From Monodelphis domestica (lineage: Eukaryota > Chordata > Mammalia > Didelphimorphia > Didelphidae), in NCBI RefSeq assembly GCF_027887165.1, contig NC_077233.1, forward strand, positions 226,572,872 through 226,636,871: a stretch of 64,000 nucleotides of DNA, given 5' to 3'. Positions 32,599 through 43,899 of the stretch are shown piece after piece. The first letter of the stretch is position 1; each line of letters begins with the position of its first letter. A program made the position numbers and the translations under genes. The notes under the pieces were generated by a model. It ran no database searches. It was not told the DNA's origin and saw only the letters and a program-made list of their open reading frames with translations.

Positions 32599-33010
32599 TG
32601 ATTTGTCATTCTACATGTTTATTAAGAATCAGAGGCAAGGCTTGAACCTTTGTCTTTTACTTTGTTTCTTTAATAATACCATATTTGCTGGTTGTTTCTA
32701 GATACTATCTTAATGAACTGCTTGTATGCTAAAAGGGATGACTAGACAACCAGCTGAGTTTAGGAATGGTCCACAAGATATATACTAGACAGGTAAGCAT
32801 GTTCTTGGGTGGTAATCCTAGGAGGGAGAAAAGGGAGGCAGTCTAAATGATAAGAGAAATATGGAGGCCCCAGCTCAACTATCTAGAATTTATTATCCTA
32901 GTTGGGGGAAGGTTTTGATCATGCTACTCAAAATAATCATATAGCAATTGTGCCCATAAGCTGACAACTTTAATATTTAAATTTAGGTTTACACTAAACA
33001 TGAGAATTCT
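32599..33010. other. Intergenic stretch, nothing recognised
   Basis: No long frame or repeat family that I can name. Confidence 0.35.
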
Positions 33011-33014
33011 AAAG

Positions 33015-33770
33015 AAATATTGTGGTTGCCGATTTAAAAATATTATTGCTTAAGTCAAAATGACTTTTAGCACTTTTATTTACAAAGAGGTGGAAAGAGT
33101 GAAAGTGGAAAAATGTAAAAGGAAGGGAGAGAATTGTCTAGCCTACAACCCCAAGTGCTTCTCTGGTGTCCAGCTTTGCCCCAGCAGGGCTTCCCCAAGT
33201 CTGATCTCCATGTGGATTTCTCAATAATCTTCAGCTAGAGGTCCTGGTGGTGTCTTCAACCAGAGTTCAACCAATGCAGCCTCCTTCAAAGTCAAGGCAG
33301 GAATCTCAGCCACTCACCCAGCAAGTGAACACAGGATTCTGGGAAAAGGTCTTCTTGAAGCCAAGGCAGGGATCTTAGCCACTCACTCCAAAAGCCAGGA
33401 ATCTCTGGAACCAATCTCTCCAGAGGCCAGGAAAGGAATCTCCAGAACTAATCTCTCCAAACATGAGGAAGGGAATGAATCCAGACAATGCTGGTCTCTT
33501 ATTTTTATGCCTCTCTTTTCCACACCACTTCCTATCACTTCCTGTCATTCCCCCTTCTTCACAGAAAGCCAATTGCAGTTTTTCAATTTGCCTAGTACTG
33601 GGGGAGTGAGAGGTTGGGGATGGGCAATAGCCTTTGGAGGTGTGAGCTTACTCTAGTAAGTGACTCGTGAACCCTCTTATTTAATGGTAAGTAGGGGTGC
33701 TTTGAGTTCTTGATTTGATTAGCTAAAAATAGACAAGGGGAAAGTTAATCCTATCTTTATACAACTATGT
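33015..33770 (-). mobile_element. LTR-like repeat (family B), copy 1
   Basis: 'tgtggttgccgatttaaaaa', 'aagtcaaaatgacttttagc', 'tttatttacaaagaggtgga', then 'cacttcctgtcattccccct' and 'ggggaaagttaatcctatct' recur in order at 38.3 and at 61.8/63.0 kb. On the minus strand the TTTATTT block would supply a poly(A) signal near the 3' end, which suggests an LTR reading leftward. No terminal duplication was found. Confidence 0.55.
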
Positions 33771-33989
33771 ATCCAAGAATACAAATACCCCATATTCAGG
33801 CATAGCTCTACAACATAGGATACCACAGGGTCTGAATCTATGCCATTATAAATTCAGTCCTTTGGATTAAACAATCTTTTGGAATAAACAAGACTACAAC
33901 TTGGAATCCTCATTCAAAATGCAAATACCAGTCAGTGTGTCAAGGGAGCCTGTCTACCCCAGACCTGTGAAGAATTTCTCACCTCCACC

Positions 33990-34313
33990 CCCACCTCAAA
34001 GGACAGATAAGAACAATTTGTTCCAATGGGCATGAAGGTGGCTGAAGCAGATGCTGTGGAGTGCTTAGAGCTTGGTCAGACATGGAAAAAGTCAAGGTTA
34101 TCCCCTGCATCCCACTGCATCCCAGGTCATACCCAGTCATCCTGACTTTCGTCTTGCCACTGGACTTCAATGACTCTGGAAGAGAGAGGAAGACCAATGA
34201 CTTTGGGCTACTCTGCCTCACTTAAAACCAATTTATGCATGAGTTAAAAGACATCACCAATAGTGATGTCATTTTGGTCTTCTTCCAGAATAGAGGACAA
34301 CAACCAACCTCTA
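33990..34313 (-). repeat. Dispersed repeat G, copy 3 (inverted)
   Basis: Read on the minus strand it starts at 34313 with 'gttgttgtcctctattctgg', then 'aagaccaaaatgacatcact', 'gcataaattggttttaagtg' and 'aacaaattgttcttatctgt'. These are in the order of the copies at 16.6 and 45.6 kb. Confidence 0.75.
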
Positions 34314-34377
34314 GTAGGCAGAATATTTTTGGTATTTAGTGCCATTTAATTTCTCAGACCACTTTCTTTCCTTAGAT

Positions 34378-34575
34378 GGAAGGAGGGATCTTAGAGGTTA
34401 TTGAGTCCAACTACTTCCTTCCCCTCTTATTTTACAAATAAAGGAACTGAGACTCAGACAGATCAAGTGACTTGCCCAGGGTGATACAGCTTATAAATGT
34501 CTAAAGAAAGATTTGATTTTATATCTTTCAAACTCCCAGTCCTTCATTCTATCTACTGTTCCCTGCTGCCATGTA
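34378..34575 (-). mobile_element. MIR3-like SINE
   Basis: 'gggatcttagaggttattga', 'gtccaactacttccttcccc', 'caagtgacttgcccagggtg' and the degraded head follow. Confidence 0.75.
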
Positions 34576-34659
34576 GTGGAAAGTCATGGAGAGAGCCATA
34601 GATCTATGAGTCAGGAGATGGGATGCCTTTTAACTTATCAGTCATGTGATTCTGTAAAG

Positions 34660-35150
34660 GGTGAAATTATGGTTGACACTATAAAAAAAAAATCTAAATT
34701 TAAGTGGTCGCCAAGGGAAATCCCAAATAATAAAATACCCAAGTCAGATGCCAAATTTTATGGTGATTTAATTGATATAGTAGAGAAGATTTTAAGAAGA
34801 AGGAGGAAGGAAGGGACTAGTATCGGGCAGGAAGATAGGAGATCTAGAAAGTAAGGTTTTGAGTGTGAAGGAGGAAAGAATCAGCCTGACCTCCAAAGAG
34901 GCTTAGTTGAGATGCCCAAACCTGAAATCAGCTCTAGGGCAAAACTCACCACCCAACACTCCAAAATGTTGGAACTCTTAGCATGCTGCCAGCCAGGGTC
35001 ATCTCTCCAGCAAAAGAGAACGAGGCAGAAACTGACGTGCCTTATATGGACATTTTTACATCACTTTTCTGCATCTCATCTGTACCAATGAGAACTTAGC
35101 TTGATTTAGGACAGCCCAGAGATCTGTCCTTTTTTTTGCACATGTCTGTT
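34660..35150. mobile_element. LTR-like repeat (family C)
   Basis: 'taagtggtcgccaagggaaa', 'tcccaaataataaaataccc', 'ctccagcaaaagagaacgag' and 'ctgtaccaatgagaacttag' correspond to a marsupial retroviral LTR I remember but cannot name. It abuts a family A LTR fragment. Orientation and ends are not resolved. Confidence 0.45.
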
Positions 35151-35151
35151 G

Positions 35152-35236
35152 TGTAAACCTCAAAATTCCTTAGACTTATAAATGTTGGAAATTTCACCAT
35201 TGGGATATTTCATACTTGGAAAATTCACAATTCAGA
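35152..35236 (+). mobile_element. Family A LTR, 5' end fragment
   Basis: TGTAAACCTCAAAATTCCTT and 'agacttataaatgttggaaa' match the first 90 bases of the LTR at 39837. Confidence 0.8.
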
Positions 35237-35454
35237 GATGTCACTATATCTGTGAGCTTCAGTTTTTCTCATCTATAAAATGAGAATAATGATATTATAA
35301 ATAAATGATATTATGATACTATTTTAAATGGCTGTCATAAGGATTCTTTGGGGGAAAATGTACCTAAAGTTGATATCAGTTAATTACTTTTATGAAGGTA
35401 GTAGGTAGGTGAGAGCTAAAAGGGGTAGGAGAAGGTAGGTATGACAACAGAAAA

Positions 35455-35645
35455 GAGCCAGAATGGACTTTGATGATCATCTATCCAGTCCAACTTCTTC
35501 ATTTTACAGATTAGAAAACTGAGGCTCAGAGAGAAATCACCTTCCCAAGGCTGCATATGTAGTAATTGGGAGAGGTGGGATTTGAACTCCTGTCCTCTTT
35601 CTCCAAAACTAGTAGGTATTCTTTCCACTATAACCACTTTAATGG
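35455..35645 (-). mobile_element. MIR3-like SINE
   Basis: 'tggactttgatgatcatcta', 'ttcattttacagattagaaa', 'actgaggctcagagagaaat' and 'gggatttgaactcctgtcct' are in reverse order. Confidence 0.75.
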
Positions 35646-35734
35646 GGAAGTAGGAGAAGAGAAGAAAATAAGGAAAGAAGATAAAGTTCATAGGTTTGTC
35701 AATAGCCTATGCTGCTCTCTTATGTGTCAAGGCA

Positions 35735-36018
35735 ACCAGTTACTATGATGGATAGAGTGTTGAGCCTGAAGTCTGACTCCAGCTAGGTTGCTCAGTGGAT
35801 AGAACACTAAGCCAGGAATCAGGAAGACCTGAATTCTAATCTAGTCCTAGAGACTTTCTAGGTGTGTGAGCCCATGCATATCTCTTAAACTGTTTACCTC
35901 CAATTCTTCATCTGTATAAATGAGGATAATAATAGTACCTCCCAGCGGAGTGAGAATCAATTATATTTGTGAAACATTTTGTAAATCTTAAGTAGCAATA
36001 TAAATGCTACCTATTATT
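35735..36018 (+). mobile_element. MIR-like SINE
   Basis: 'gttgctcagtggatagaaca', 'gaatcaggaagacctgaatt', 'tcttcatctgtataaatgag' and 'gataataatagtacctccca' run in forward order. The head may be partly duplicated at 35735-35780. Confidence 0.75.
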
Positions 36019-36034
36019 AAATGTTTGTATAGGA

Positions 36035-36268
36035 TGAAGAAGCAACTAGGTAGCTCAGTGGATAGAGCACTAAGTCTGGAATCAGGAAGATATGAATTTG
36101 AACTGGTCTCAGACACTTACTAGCTATGTGACCCTGAGGAAGTCACTTAATCTCTATTTCACTGGAGAAGGAAATGGCAAACCACTCTAGTATCTTTGCC
36201 AAGAAAACTCCATGGGAAATATAGTGTTTAGAATTATGAAGGGTCAGATATAACTGAGCAACAACAGG
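36035..36268 (+). mobile_element. CORE-SINE variant, near full length
   Basis: 'gaagcaactaggtagctcag' head, 'actagctatgtgaccctgag' core, 'ggcaaaccactctagtatct' and 'tataactgagcaacaacag' end. Confidence 0.85.
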
Positions 36269-36944
36269 GTGGTATAGTGATGGGGATGGTGAGGGGAGTG
36301 AGTATGGAAGAAGTTCTTATCTTTACCAGGATTGGATTCCTTTACTTTTGAAAGCATCAGGAAGATGAGGAAGCAGTATCACAACAAAAGGAAAAATATT
36401 ACAGATGAAAGAGACCATCTAAGGAGGGAGCTGACTAGTGAAATGCATTTTGAAAAGGGAGCTTTCCTGAGGCAGAGATGATGAGCAATTCCCTGGCAGT
36501 GATCAGCATTTGAATGATTCAAGATGCCTCTTCCCACTCCACCCACAGTCTTTGAGATGGTGACGGTGGAAGCCATGTCATGCTATTGCTTAGAAGAGCT
36601 AAAGATGGCAATAATCAAGAATTACCAAAAAAAATGACCTTGGTTTTCCATATATATGTACTGTATTTGGAAATGTGTAAGCAAGCTGCAACCTATAACC
36701 AATGTTATAGAAAAACAACAGGAAAGGAGAGAGAAAGGAATGACAGCTTTATGGCCCACATACACCGTGGGTATCCTCCTGAAATCAGGAAAAATAAAGG
36801 AAGGTCTCCAATATGGACTCTATTAAGAGCAGCATAGGAAGGGCAGGGAGGGATGAGTTGCAATTTACAGCTTTGGGGAGTACTCAAGAATCTGTGATTA
36901 AAGATTCATTTGAGTATTTGTGTGTACATTCAGTTTCTGGGAAA
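36269..36944. other. Intergenic stretch, no gene seen
   Basis: An 85-codon frame at 36580-36837 on the plus strand has no recognisable domain. No repeat was identified. Confidence 0.4.
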
Positions 36945-37055
36945 GGCAATATAGTGTGGTGGATGGAGCTCTTGAATTTGTAAGGAACACCTAGGCTACA
37001 TGATCTTGGGCAAATTGTTTAACTTCTCAGTGCTCCAGTCAATTTTCTAGGACTA
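36945..37055 (+). mobile_element. MIR-like SINE 5' half
   Basis: 'ggcaatatagtgtggtggat', 'catgatcttgggcaaattgt' and 'ttaacttctcagtgctccag' are head and core. Confidence 0.6.
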
Positions 37056-37316
37056 GTGGTTCTTAAATTTTCTGGGGTGAAGGTCTCTTTATTTATGCTC
37101 TTGGTCTCAGGATGCCATCACTCTTAAAAGAAATATTGAGGACAGCAAAGGACTTTTGTTTTATGTGAATTATGTCTATTGGCATTTACCATATTTAAAA
37201 ATTAAATCATCTTAGTATTATTATGAAAATAGGTTTGATCTAGCAGTCTCCTTGAAAGGATCATAAGAACCCCGAGGGATCCTTATGGATCACACTCTAA
37301 GAACTGTTGTTTTAAG
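37056..37316 (+). mobile_element. hAT-Charlie-like (MER20-type) DNA transposon fossil
   Basis: 'tagtggttcttaaattttct', 'tggtctcaggatgccatcac', 'aaagaaatattgaggacagc' and 'ttttgttttatgtgaattat' follow the order of the mammalian Charlie/MER20 family. The inverted right end near 37300-37314 (CTAAGAACTG) matches the left. No clean 8-bp duplication was found. Confidence 0.65.
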
Positions 37317-37584
37317 ACTCTAAGTTGTAAAGCAGATGCCATCTTTAAGGGAGAGTTTCCTACTCAGGAGTCCCCTATTAGTTTCATGGGTCCAGTCTCT
37401 ATCCATATATCTAGATAGCCCTAGATAGATTTAACTATCACTCACTTATACCTGTAATGAGCTGGGGAAAAATAAACATTGAAAAATTAAATATCTTCTG
37501 ATGTAGGTGTTCCAACCCTACTTACTTACACCATATTAGGAATTTTACTTCCCCTCAAAGCCAATGTCTACTCCTACATTTTAA

Positions 37585-37720
37585 ATTCAATTTAGAAATA
37601 TTTATTAAATATCAACTATGTGAAAGTATATTGTGGAATTAAAGAGATACAAATATAGATTCAGCACATACCCTTCTCTTAAGAAGTTTATAATCACAGG
37701 GGAGAAAAGCTGTGCTTATA
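37585..37720 (+). repeat. Dispersed repeat fragment ('atttattaaatatcaactatgtg')
   Basis: It has the leading blocks of the family also at 9.9, 45.4 and 61.5 kb ('atttattaaatatcaactat', 'ttcagcacatacccttctct'). Confidence 0.5.
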
Positions 37721-37794
37721 AATATTTAACAACCAGCTCTGGAACCGCCCCCCCCCCATCACAATACACTTTTAACTTTAATCTGCATTATGAA

Positions 37795-37965
37795 AATTTT
37801 CTCCATCACTTTCTTAAATCTAGACAACCAACAAAACAATAAACCATGTTCTGAACTATAGTTTATTGATTTCCCAGGCACAAATTTTAACACTGGAAAT
37901 TTAGCAATTAGCATTCTTGAATTGACTGGAGCTGACTCCAGCACACCTCCTGGAGAGAAGGGAAA
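37795..37965 (+). repeat. Dispersed repeat D, copy 1 (partner at 51003-51180)
   Basis: 'tttctccatcactttcttaa', 'ctagacaaccaacaaaacaa', 'acactggaaatttagcaatt' and 'gctgactccagcacacctcc' are matched in order at 51.0 kb. Family not recognised. Confidence 0.65.
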
Positions 37966-38295
37966 TGTGAGATAAGGATACAAAAGGTCTGGGTACCCCA
38001 AAAAGAGAAATTTGAGAAAGATCACTTTTGGGGGGTAATAGGGAGGACAGAGAAGGCTTCAAAGACCCAGTGTTACCTGAGATGAAGTAAGAGAAGAATT
38101 TCAACAGTAAGAGATAGTAAGGACTCCATTCTCAGTCTGACTTAGGCTAGATTAGTTGTATAGGTTTGAGAATTCAGCAAAATGAGATACTTAGAAGGCT
38201 GACAAAAGGAAAGTTTATTTAGCAATAGCAGAGAAAGGATATTGTAAGGGGGGAAAGGAGTTAATTTTAAAAGGTTTGGACTGGATTATTTAAGA

Positions 38296-38860
38296 GTGTG
38301 GTTGCCAGGAATTTAATTTATTCAAAATAGATTTCTTTAAAATTTATTTACAAAATGTAGAAAGAGTTAAATAAGAAAATCAGAGAGAGGATAAGGTAAG
38401 TCTCTTCTGAGGTTAGTTTTTTTTTTTTTTCAGAAAATCCAGCAGTTAAGAGTTAGCTTTTCACTCACCCCGTGTCAGTTCAAAGGAAGAGATTTTAGAA
38501 CAACCTTACCAGGAACAGGGTCTCAGGTCCAGCCTCCACTCCAAAGAATGAAGAACTGTCAGTAGAACTGTATTCAGGAAGTTGTAACTTCCTTTTAAAG
38601 ACACTTTCTCTTGCTTCACTTTCTGTGCCTTCCCCTAATTCTATATCTGCCAATCACAGTTGAAGTCCTGCTTTAGGACTGCCGAGGAGGCAGTCAGTTG
38701 ATTCTGATTCATCACCCATTATCGCACACGTGGGTCACAGACCTTTTGGTGATTAGATCTTAAAATGGGCACATCTCTATGCTCAACTTTTAAGTAGGGT
38801 GTTTACAATTTTGGTGATTAAAATCTTAAAATAAGCAGGGCTTACAATTTAAACTTCACA
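38296..38860 (-). mobile_element. LTR-like repeat (family B), copy 2
   Basis: 'gagtgtggttgccaggaatt', 'aaaatttatttacaaaatgt', 'ggaagttgtaacttcctttt', 'ggactgccgaggaggcagtc' and 'tggtgattagatcttaaaat' line up with the copy ending near 63570. Confidence 0.6.
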
Positions 38861-39242
38861 ATATTCAGCATGGGTACAGCACTAATTCAGTTGGCTGTTG
38901 AACAGAAGTTAGAGGGAATAGACAGTAATTCCTTTATGCACTGGGTTTTTTGTACTTAAACCATCAGGAAGCAATGTCAATAGTCCAAGTCTTAGCCCCT
39001 GAAACCAAATAAATCTCTGGAATAGTTTTAATATCATTTAATATCACCCACTGAGTCTTTACATAGTCTTTACATGATGGCACCATGCTACACATTGAAA
39101 AAAGAAATGCAAGCAAAAAGGAAGATAGATTCTGTTATATTCTAATGGGGAAGTCAACATTTAAAACGAAGATGAAAAGGGGATAAGATTAAATCTAAGA
39201 AGATACCTGACACAGGAACATTATGAAGTTGTGTTTGTTTGT

Positions 39243-39334
39243 TTTTAACAACTCTTACCTTCTGTCTCAGAATAAATATTGAGTATCGATTCCAAGGTGA
39301 AGAATCAATATTGAGGATGGATTCTAAGGTGAAG
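39243..39334 (-). mobile_element. Inverted Mar-1 tail with a 32-bp internal duplication
   Basis: 'caactcttaccttctgtctc' is the inverted SINE tail. The following 32 bases occur twice in tandem (39271-39302 and 39303-39334), both ending in AAGGTGAAG. The rest of the SINE is missing. Confidence 0.7.
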
Positions 39335-39349
39335 AGTAATAAAAGATAG

Positions 39350-39555
39350 GCAGGGTAGTTAGGTCACTCAATGTATTCCAAGCCACTCCCACAGATGGAA
39401 GGTCCTGGTTTTGAATTTGATGCCAGATTCCTCCTAGCTGTGTGACTCTGGGCAAGTCACTTAACCTCCATTGTCTAGTCCTTAGCAATCATCTACCTTA
39501 GAAGCAATACATAATGTTGATTCTAAAATGGAAGGTAAGAGTTTAAGAAAAAAAA
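39350..39555 (+). mobile_element. Mar-1-type SINE, diverged
   Basis: 'gcagggtagttaggtcactc' head, 'ctagctgtgtgactctgggc' core and 'gattctaaaatggaaggtaa' tail, ending in an A run. Confidence 0.8.
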
Positions 39556-39802
39556 AAGGATATAATAGTCTGGGGTATAGGATCTTAAAGAGAGGTCAAG
39601 AAGGAGGAGGACCAAAAAAAATCTCATTCCTCTGCAAGTATACTTAACAAAAATTGGTGATTGGTTGAATCCATGGGGAAGAGACAAAGATGACTTTAAA
39701 GTTATGAGCCCAGGTGATTGGGGGGATGATGGTGTAGAGAAGTGAAGAGTTAATTTTCTGATATAATTGAGAGGAGATGGCCATGGATCATCCAAAGAAA
39801 AC

Positions 39803-41068
39803 ACTAGCTAATATTTATGTAATGCTCACTACAAGCTGTAAACCTTAAATTTCTTAGACTTATGAATGTTGGAAATTTCCCCATTGGGAAATTTCATACT
39901 GGAAAAAATTTCCTACTGATAGTAAGAACTCTATTGGAATGTGAAACCCCTTGGCATGGGAGGATCCTTCTCCTCCCTACTTAAGACTACTTTAGGACAG
40001 AAACCTTTTGCTAAACAATGGAAAGGGTTTTGACCTATGCTTAAGCATAGAACAGGAAGTTCTTTGAGTCATGATTGATTTTAGAATTGATACAATAGAT
40101 ACTTGGAATGACAGAACCAGGTCTTGGAAAATACAATCTCCACCCTACTTAGAGTAACAGGATTTAGGAAGGGCTGCAGCAAAGATCAAGATTTAATTAT
40201 TTGAAAATATGACCTTCAACAGACATGTGCAAAGCCACAGACCTCTGGGAAGTCCTGGGTTAAACTAGAGCCACCATTGCCACAGGGGAGACATCGACAG
40301 TGATTGGTAGATGTGAGAACTGAGGGGAGGGAACTTAGATGGTTTCCTTAAAGATAGCGGGGTCTGAGGACAGGGGGAGGAGAGTTTTTTGTTCTGAGAG
40401 GAGGAGGTTTTGCTCTGAAGGAGGCTGAGAGGAGAGAGGTCCTGGAGGGAGAGCTCCTGGAGAGGTCTTGAAGGAGGCTGTGGAAGGAGAACTCAGGAGG
40501 AGTCAGGAGGAGAAGGCTCTGGAAACATTTCTTGAAAGGAGGCTCTCTTGAAGGTGGAGCCTGAGGTTGGCATGAGAAGCCTTACCTAGAGAGATCTTGG
40601 GTGAGTGATAAAACCAACTGACTGATTTATTCATTCTTATTCCTTTCTTCCTTTCTCTCTTTTTCTATTGATTAATCAGTGTATTATAAATTAAATTTTT
40701 CTATAAAACCCAGTTGGCTTGGGCATATTCATAAATTGGGAATATATTCCCTGGTGACCATCTTATATTTATATAAACCCAAGACACAGTGGAAAACATA
40801 TTTCAGTGGTCATAATTGCTATATATTTCCCTTGCTCCCAAAACATTTTAATTATCACAAAGCCAAGCACTTTATAATTATTCTCTTCTTTGATCCTTAT
40901 AACATCCCTGGGAGTTAGGTACTATTATTATTCCCATTTTACAGATGGGAAAATTGAGGTTAAATGACTTACCCAGGTTCACAAAACCAGTAGATATCAG
41001 GGAATAGATATGAACTTGTTTCCCTCATTCCAAGGCTGGTGTTCTATCCACTGAACCTCTTAGCTGCC
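39803..41068 (-). mobile_element. MIR-like SINE split by a solo LTR
   Basis: The left piece is 39803-39836 ('actagctaatatttatgtaa'). The right piece begins at 40864 with 'caagcactttataattattc' and continues with 'attttacagatgggaaaatt' and 'tgaacctcttagctgcc'. Confidence 0.8.
39837..40859 (+). mobile_element. Solo endogenous retrovirus LTR (family A), complete
   Basis: It begins TGTAAACC and ends TTATCACA, so it has the TG...CA termini of an LTR. Perfect 4-bp AAGC copies flank it (39833-39836 and 40860-40863). An ATTGG (inverted CCAAT) lies near 40305 and ATTAAA at 40690-40695, both also present in the copy at 1-1070. No internal retroviral gene is adjacent, so the provirus probably recombined to a solo LTR. 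A 4-bp duplication fits class I (gammaretrovirus-like) elements. Confidence 0.8.
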
Positions 41069-42589
41069 TAACAAAAAAGAGGTCAGTGGTGAGAGTGACA
41101 TCCATAGAGTGGTGAAGATGGAATAAAAAGTGAAGAAGTGGAGGCTACAACCAGAGACTTCTCTTTCTAGAAGTTTCACAGTTGCCCCCTACCTTGAGTA
41201 TCTAATAATATTCTTCCTTAAACATATTTGCTTTTAGAAACTGACAATTACATTATTTTCATTGCTGTTTTACAGGAATAACCACAGAGGCACGCCCAAA
41301 CTTCACCTTCCTACATGTGTGGAGGTCTTTCTCAGAAGAGAAGGGACACTTGGCAATCCTCTCATTTATTTCTAGATCCTTTTCTAGTTTGCGTGTAGAC
41401 AGCCCCCTCACTTCCAAAACGGCAGGGCCAAGAAATCTCCCTCGAATTTCCTACCTCCATAGTGAAAAGATGAAGGAACATGTTTATTTACACATTCAGT
41501 CAGCAGGCAGGCTGTTGCCTTCATTCCCACAGCTCTGATGAGTGTTCCGGAGACTTGGAAAGATGTAGGCTCATATGTACACATTTATACAAGGTTACCT
41601 TGAAGAGGAATCCATTGTTTCCTAACCCATTTCAATTAGGGAAACTATTAACAGATGGAGCTAGCTAGTACCCGGACAGTAAGCAATACCCATGCAAGAC
41701 AACGACGTCCCTTGTGACACTGGAGCCTTTGCAGTAGTGTAAGCTATGAAATGAGTATGTGTACTAAGTGTAACTTCTTTCAAAGGGAGGGTACAATTCT
41801 CTTTGCCTATTTCTTTTTACTGTATTTGCTTGGGCTGACTGCCAACATTAAATGGCAGAGAGAAATAGAATGCTAGCAAAAAAAAGGTCAATTTGATATT
41901 TCATTGAAACAAGGCACAATACTTTCATTCCCTTTTTGGTCCTCCAAAGTTACTCCTCCTTCCATTCCTTTTTTAAAAAAAAGAAAAAAGCAAACCTCAA
42001 GGTTAATGTCCTTTTCAACCTATATTTTATGGTACTGTAGGTGTAATGTCACTGAAATCTCATTACATTCTAGGTTTTTTGATATCTTTGAGTTAATTTT
42101 GAGCCTATTCTGAAATCCATCACTACAAACTCCCTAGAATGACTTCCATTTGTTTGTTTATTTATTATTGGGGTGTGTATATGAGAGAAACCCAAAAGTA
42201 TATGTATATATTTTTTGGTATCTTTATAAACATAACTACTGCTCTGACACAAACATTCAAAGAGCCAGCATTCCAACCCTGTTTTCCAGATTTCCTTGCA
42301 GTTCCTTTACTTTGCAGAATGGTATGAGCCAGGATATTCCCTGAGCATGGCCCAACCTTGCATTCCATCCAGTCTACAAAGGTAATGTGCATTTGTTAAC
42401 TTATTCATTCACTACTGAAGAGTTCAAAACAGAGCCTTGATTTTTTTTTTATCAGTGATTTTCTGAATCAATATATTTCCCCCATTACCACTCAAAGTAA
42501 AAATATTTTCTGCCTCATCTCACTTTTTCAGAATAATTTGTATGGGATTCTTTAGCTTTATTTGATTGTGTGCATATCATCACCACCCT
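41069..42589. other. Repeat-poor stretch, possible conserved noncoding DNA
   Basis: About 1.5 kb with no transposon I recognise, rare for this window. It has several CpGs near 41400-41450 and 41670-41710 and T-rich or TAAT-bearing parts later. Small frames at 41317-41538 and 41480-41668 overlap in different phases and have no known domain. Coding or regulatory function cannot be decided from one sequence. Confidence 0.45.
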
Positions 42590-42920
42590 GTTAGAATGTG
42601 AGCCCCTGGAGGACAGGGCCTTTTTTTTTTTTTGTGTTGGGGCAGTGAGGCTCAGACTACTGAGAGCCAGGCCTACAGACCAGAGGTCCAGAGTTCAAAT
42701 TTGACCTCAGATACTTGCTAGCTGTGTGATCTTGGGCAAGTCACTTAATCCCCATTTCCTAGCCCCTATCATTCTTCTGCCTTGCAACCAATACACAATA
42801 TTGATTCTAATATAGAAGGTAAGGGTTTAAAAAAAACAACCTTTGTGTCCTTAGTGCCTAACACAGTGCCCTGCAGAGGGCAGGCCCTCAATAAATAGTT
42901 TTTGAATTGAATCTAGGTGT
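42590..42920 (+). mobile_element. L2 LINE 3' end interrupted by a Mar-1 SINE
   Basis: 'tagaatgtgagcccctggag', 'gacagggcc', then after the SINE 'cctttgtgtccttagtgcct', 'aacacagtgccctgcagagg' and 'ccctcaataaatag' are the L2 terminal blocks. Confidence 0.85.
42636..42833 (+). mobile_element. Mar-1-type SINE nested in L2
   Basis: 'ttggggcagtgaggctcaga' head, 'ctagctgtgtgatcttgggc' core and 'gattctaatatagaaggtaa' tail with an A run. Confidence 0.88.
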
Positions 42921-43013
42921 CCCTCCTTGATTTGTGCTCATGCTAGTTATACCCAATGTCATTCTGTTGCATTGAGGAAGGATGGCTACTATATCATTGC
43001 CTTAAAGAATGCT

Positions 43014-43190
43014 TTCTAAGAGCTAGTCTTAGAGATTTGAAGTCTTGGGTTCAAATCCGATCTCAGACACTTCTTAGTTGTGTGACCTGGGCAAATCACA
43101 TAACCCCCATGGCCTGGCCCCACTGCTCTTCTGCTGTGGAACCAATACATAATATTGACTCTAAGATGGAAGGTATGGGTTTAAAGAAAA
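43014..43190 (+). mobile_element. Mar-1-type SINE, 5'-truncated
   Basis: B-box region 'gggttcaaatccgatctcag', 'ttgtgtgacctgggcaaatc' core and 'gactctaagatggaaggtat' tail. Confidence 0.85.
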
Positions 43191-43244
43191 AGAATTCAAA
43201 CTGGGGTAGAGATGTCACATGAGATAAACCATCATTTTGCCAAA

Positions 43245-43640
43245 GAATCACAGAATTTGAATTGGAAAGAACTTAAACAACCATCTATTTCCATCCATAC
43301 TCAAAAGGATTCTTCTTCCTACAACAAACTCACCAAGTGGTCACCTAGTCTCTGCATAAAGACCTCTCAAGGGAAAGACCTTCCTCCCTCCCCAGGTAAC
43401 CTATTCCACTTTTGGACAGCTCTTCTTGCTGCAAAGTTTTTCTTTATATCAAGCCTACATTTGCTCCTTTGTAACTCCAATCATTGCTCCTGGTTCTGAG
43501 CTCTGGGGTCAAACGAGTCTGCTCTCTCTTACACATGACAGCTCTTCGAATACCTGAAGACAGCTAGCATGTGTCTCCTGAGTCTTGTCTTCCCCAGGCT
43601 AAACATGCCTTCTACAGACGATTTCCTACTCAGCTGAGCT
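43245..43640 (-). mobile_element. CR1/L3-type LINE 3' UTR
   Basis: 'ttgaattggaaagaacttaa', 'gtaacctattccacttttgg', 'aaagtttttctttatatcaa' and 'tttgtaactccaatcattgc' are the inverted CR1-like 3' region. A plus-strand 95-codon frame here (43212-43499) is antisense to it. Confidence 0.7.
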
Positions 43641-43899
43641 TTTCTAGTATCTATCTAAAAAAACCCCAGCAATAAATAACTTTGTGAATTATTATTATTA
43701 ATTGCCATTATCTCATTCCCAGTTCATTGTTGCTATCTCAAGTATGTCTGGCTTTCCACTGGTGACATCAGGGGGTCTAGATGTTACTTGTAATTTTTGG
43801 GCATAGACCTTTTTTTAAATGACAGCAAAAGATCTTGGTCCTGATGTCCTGACTTACTTCTATGTTCCTTTGCCATTTATGGTCTAGATAAAAATACCT

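Noticed and set aside
43212..43499. 95-codon plus-strand open frame
   Set aside because: It overlaps an inverted CR1/L3 3' UTR and has no known domain.
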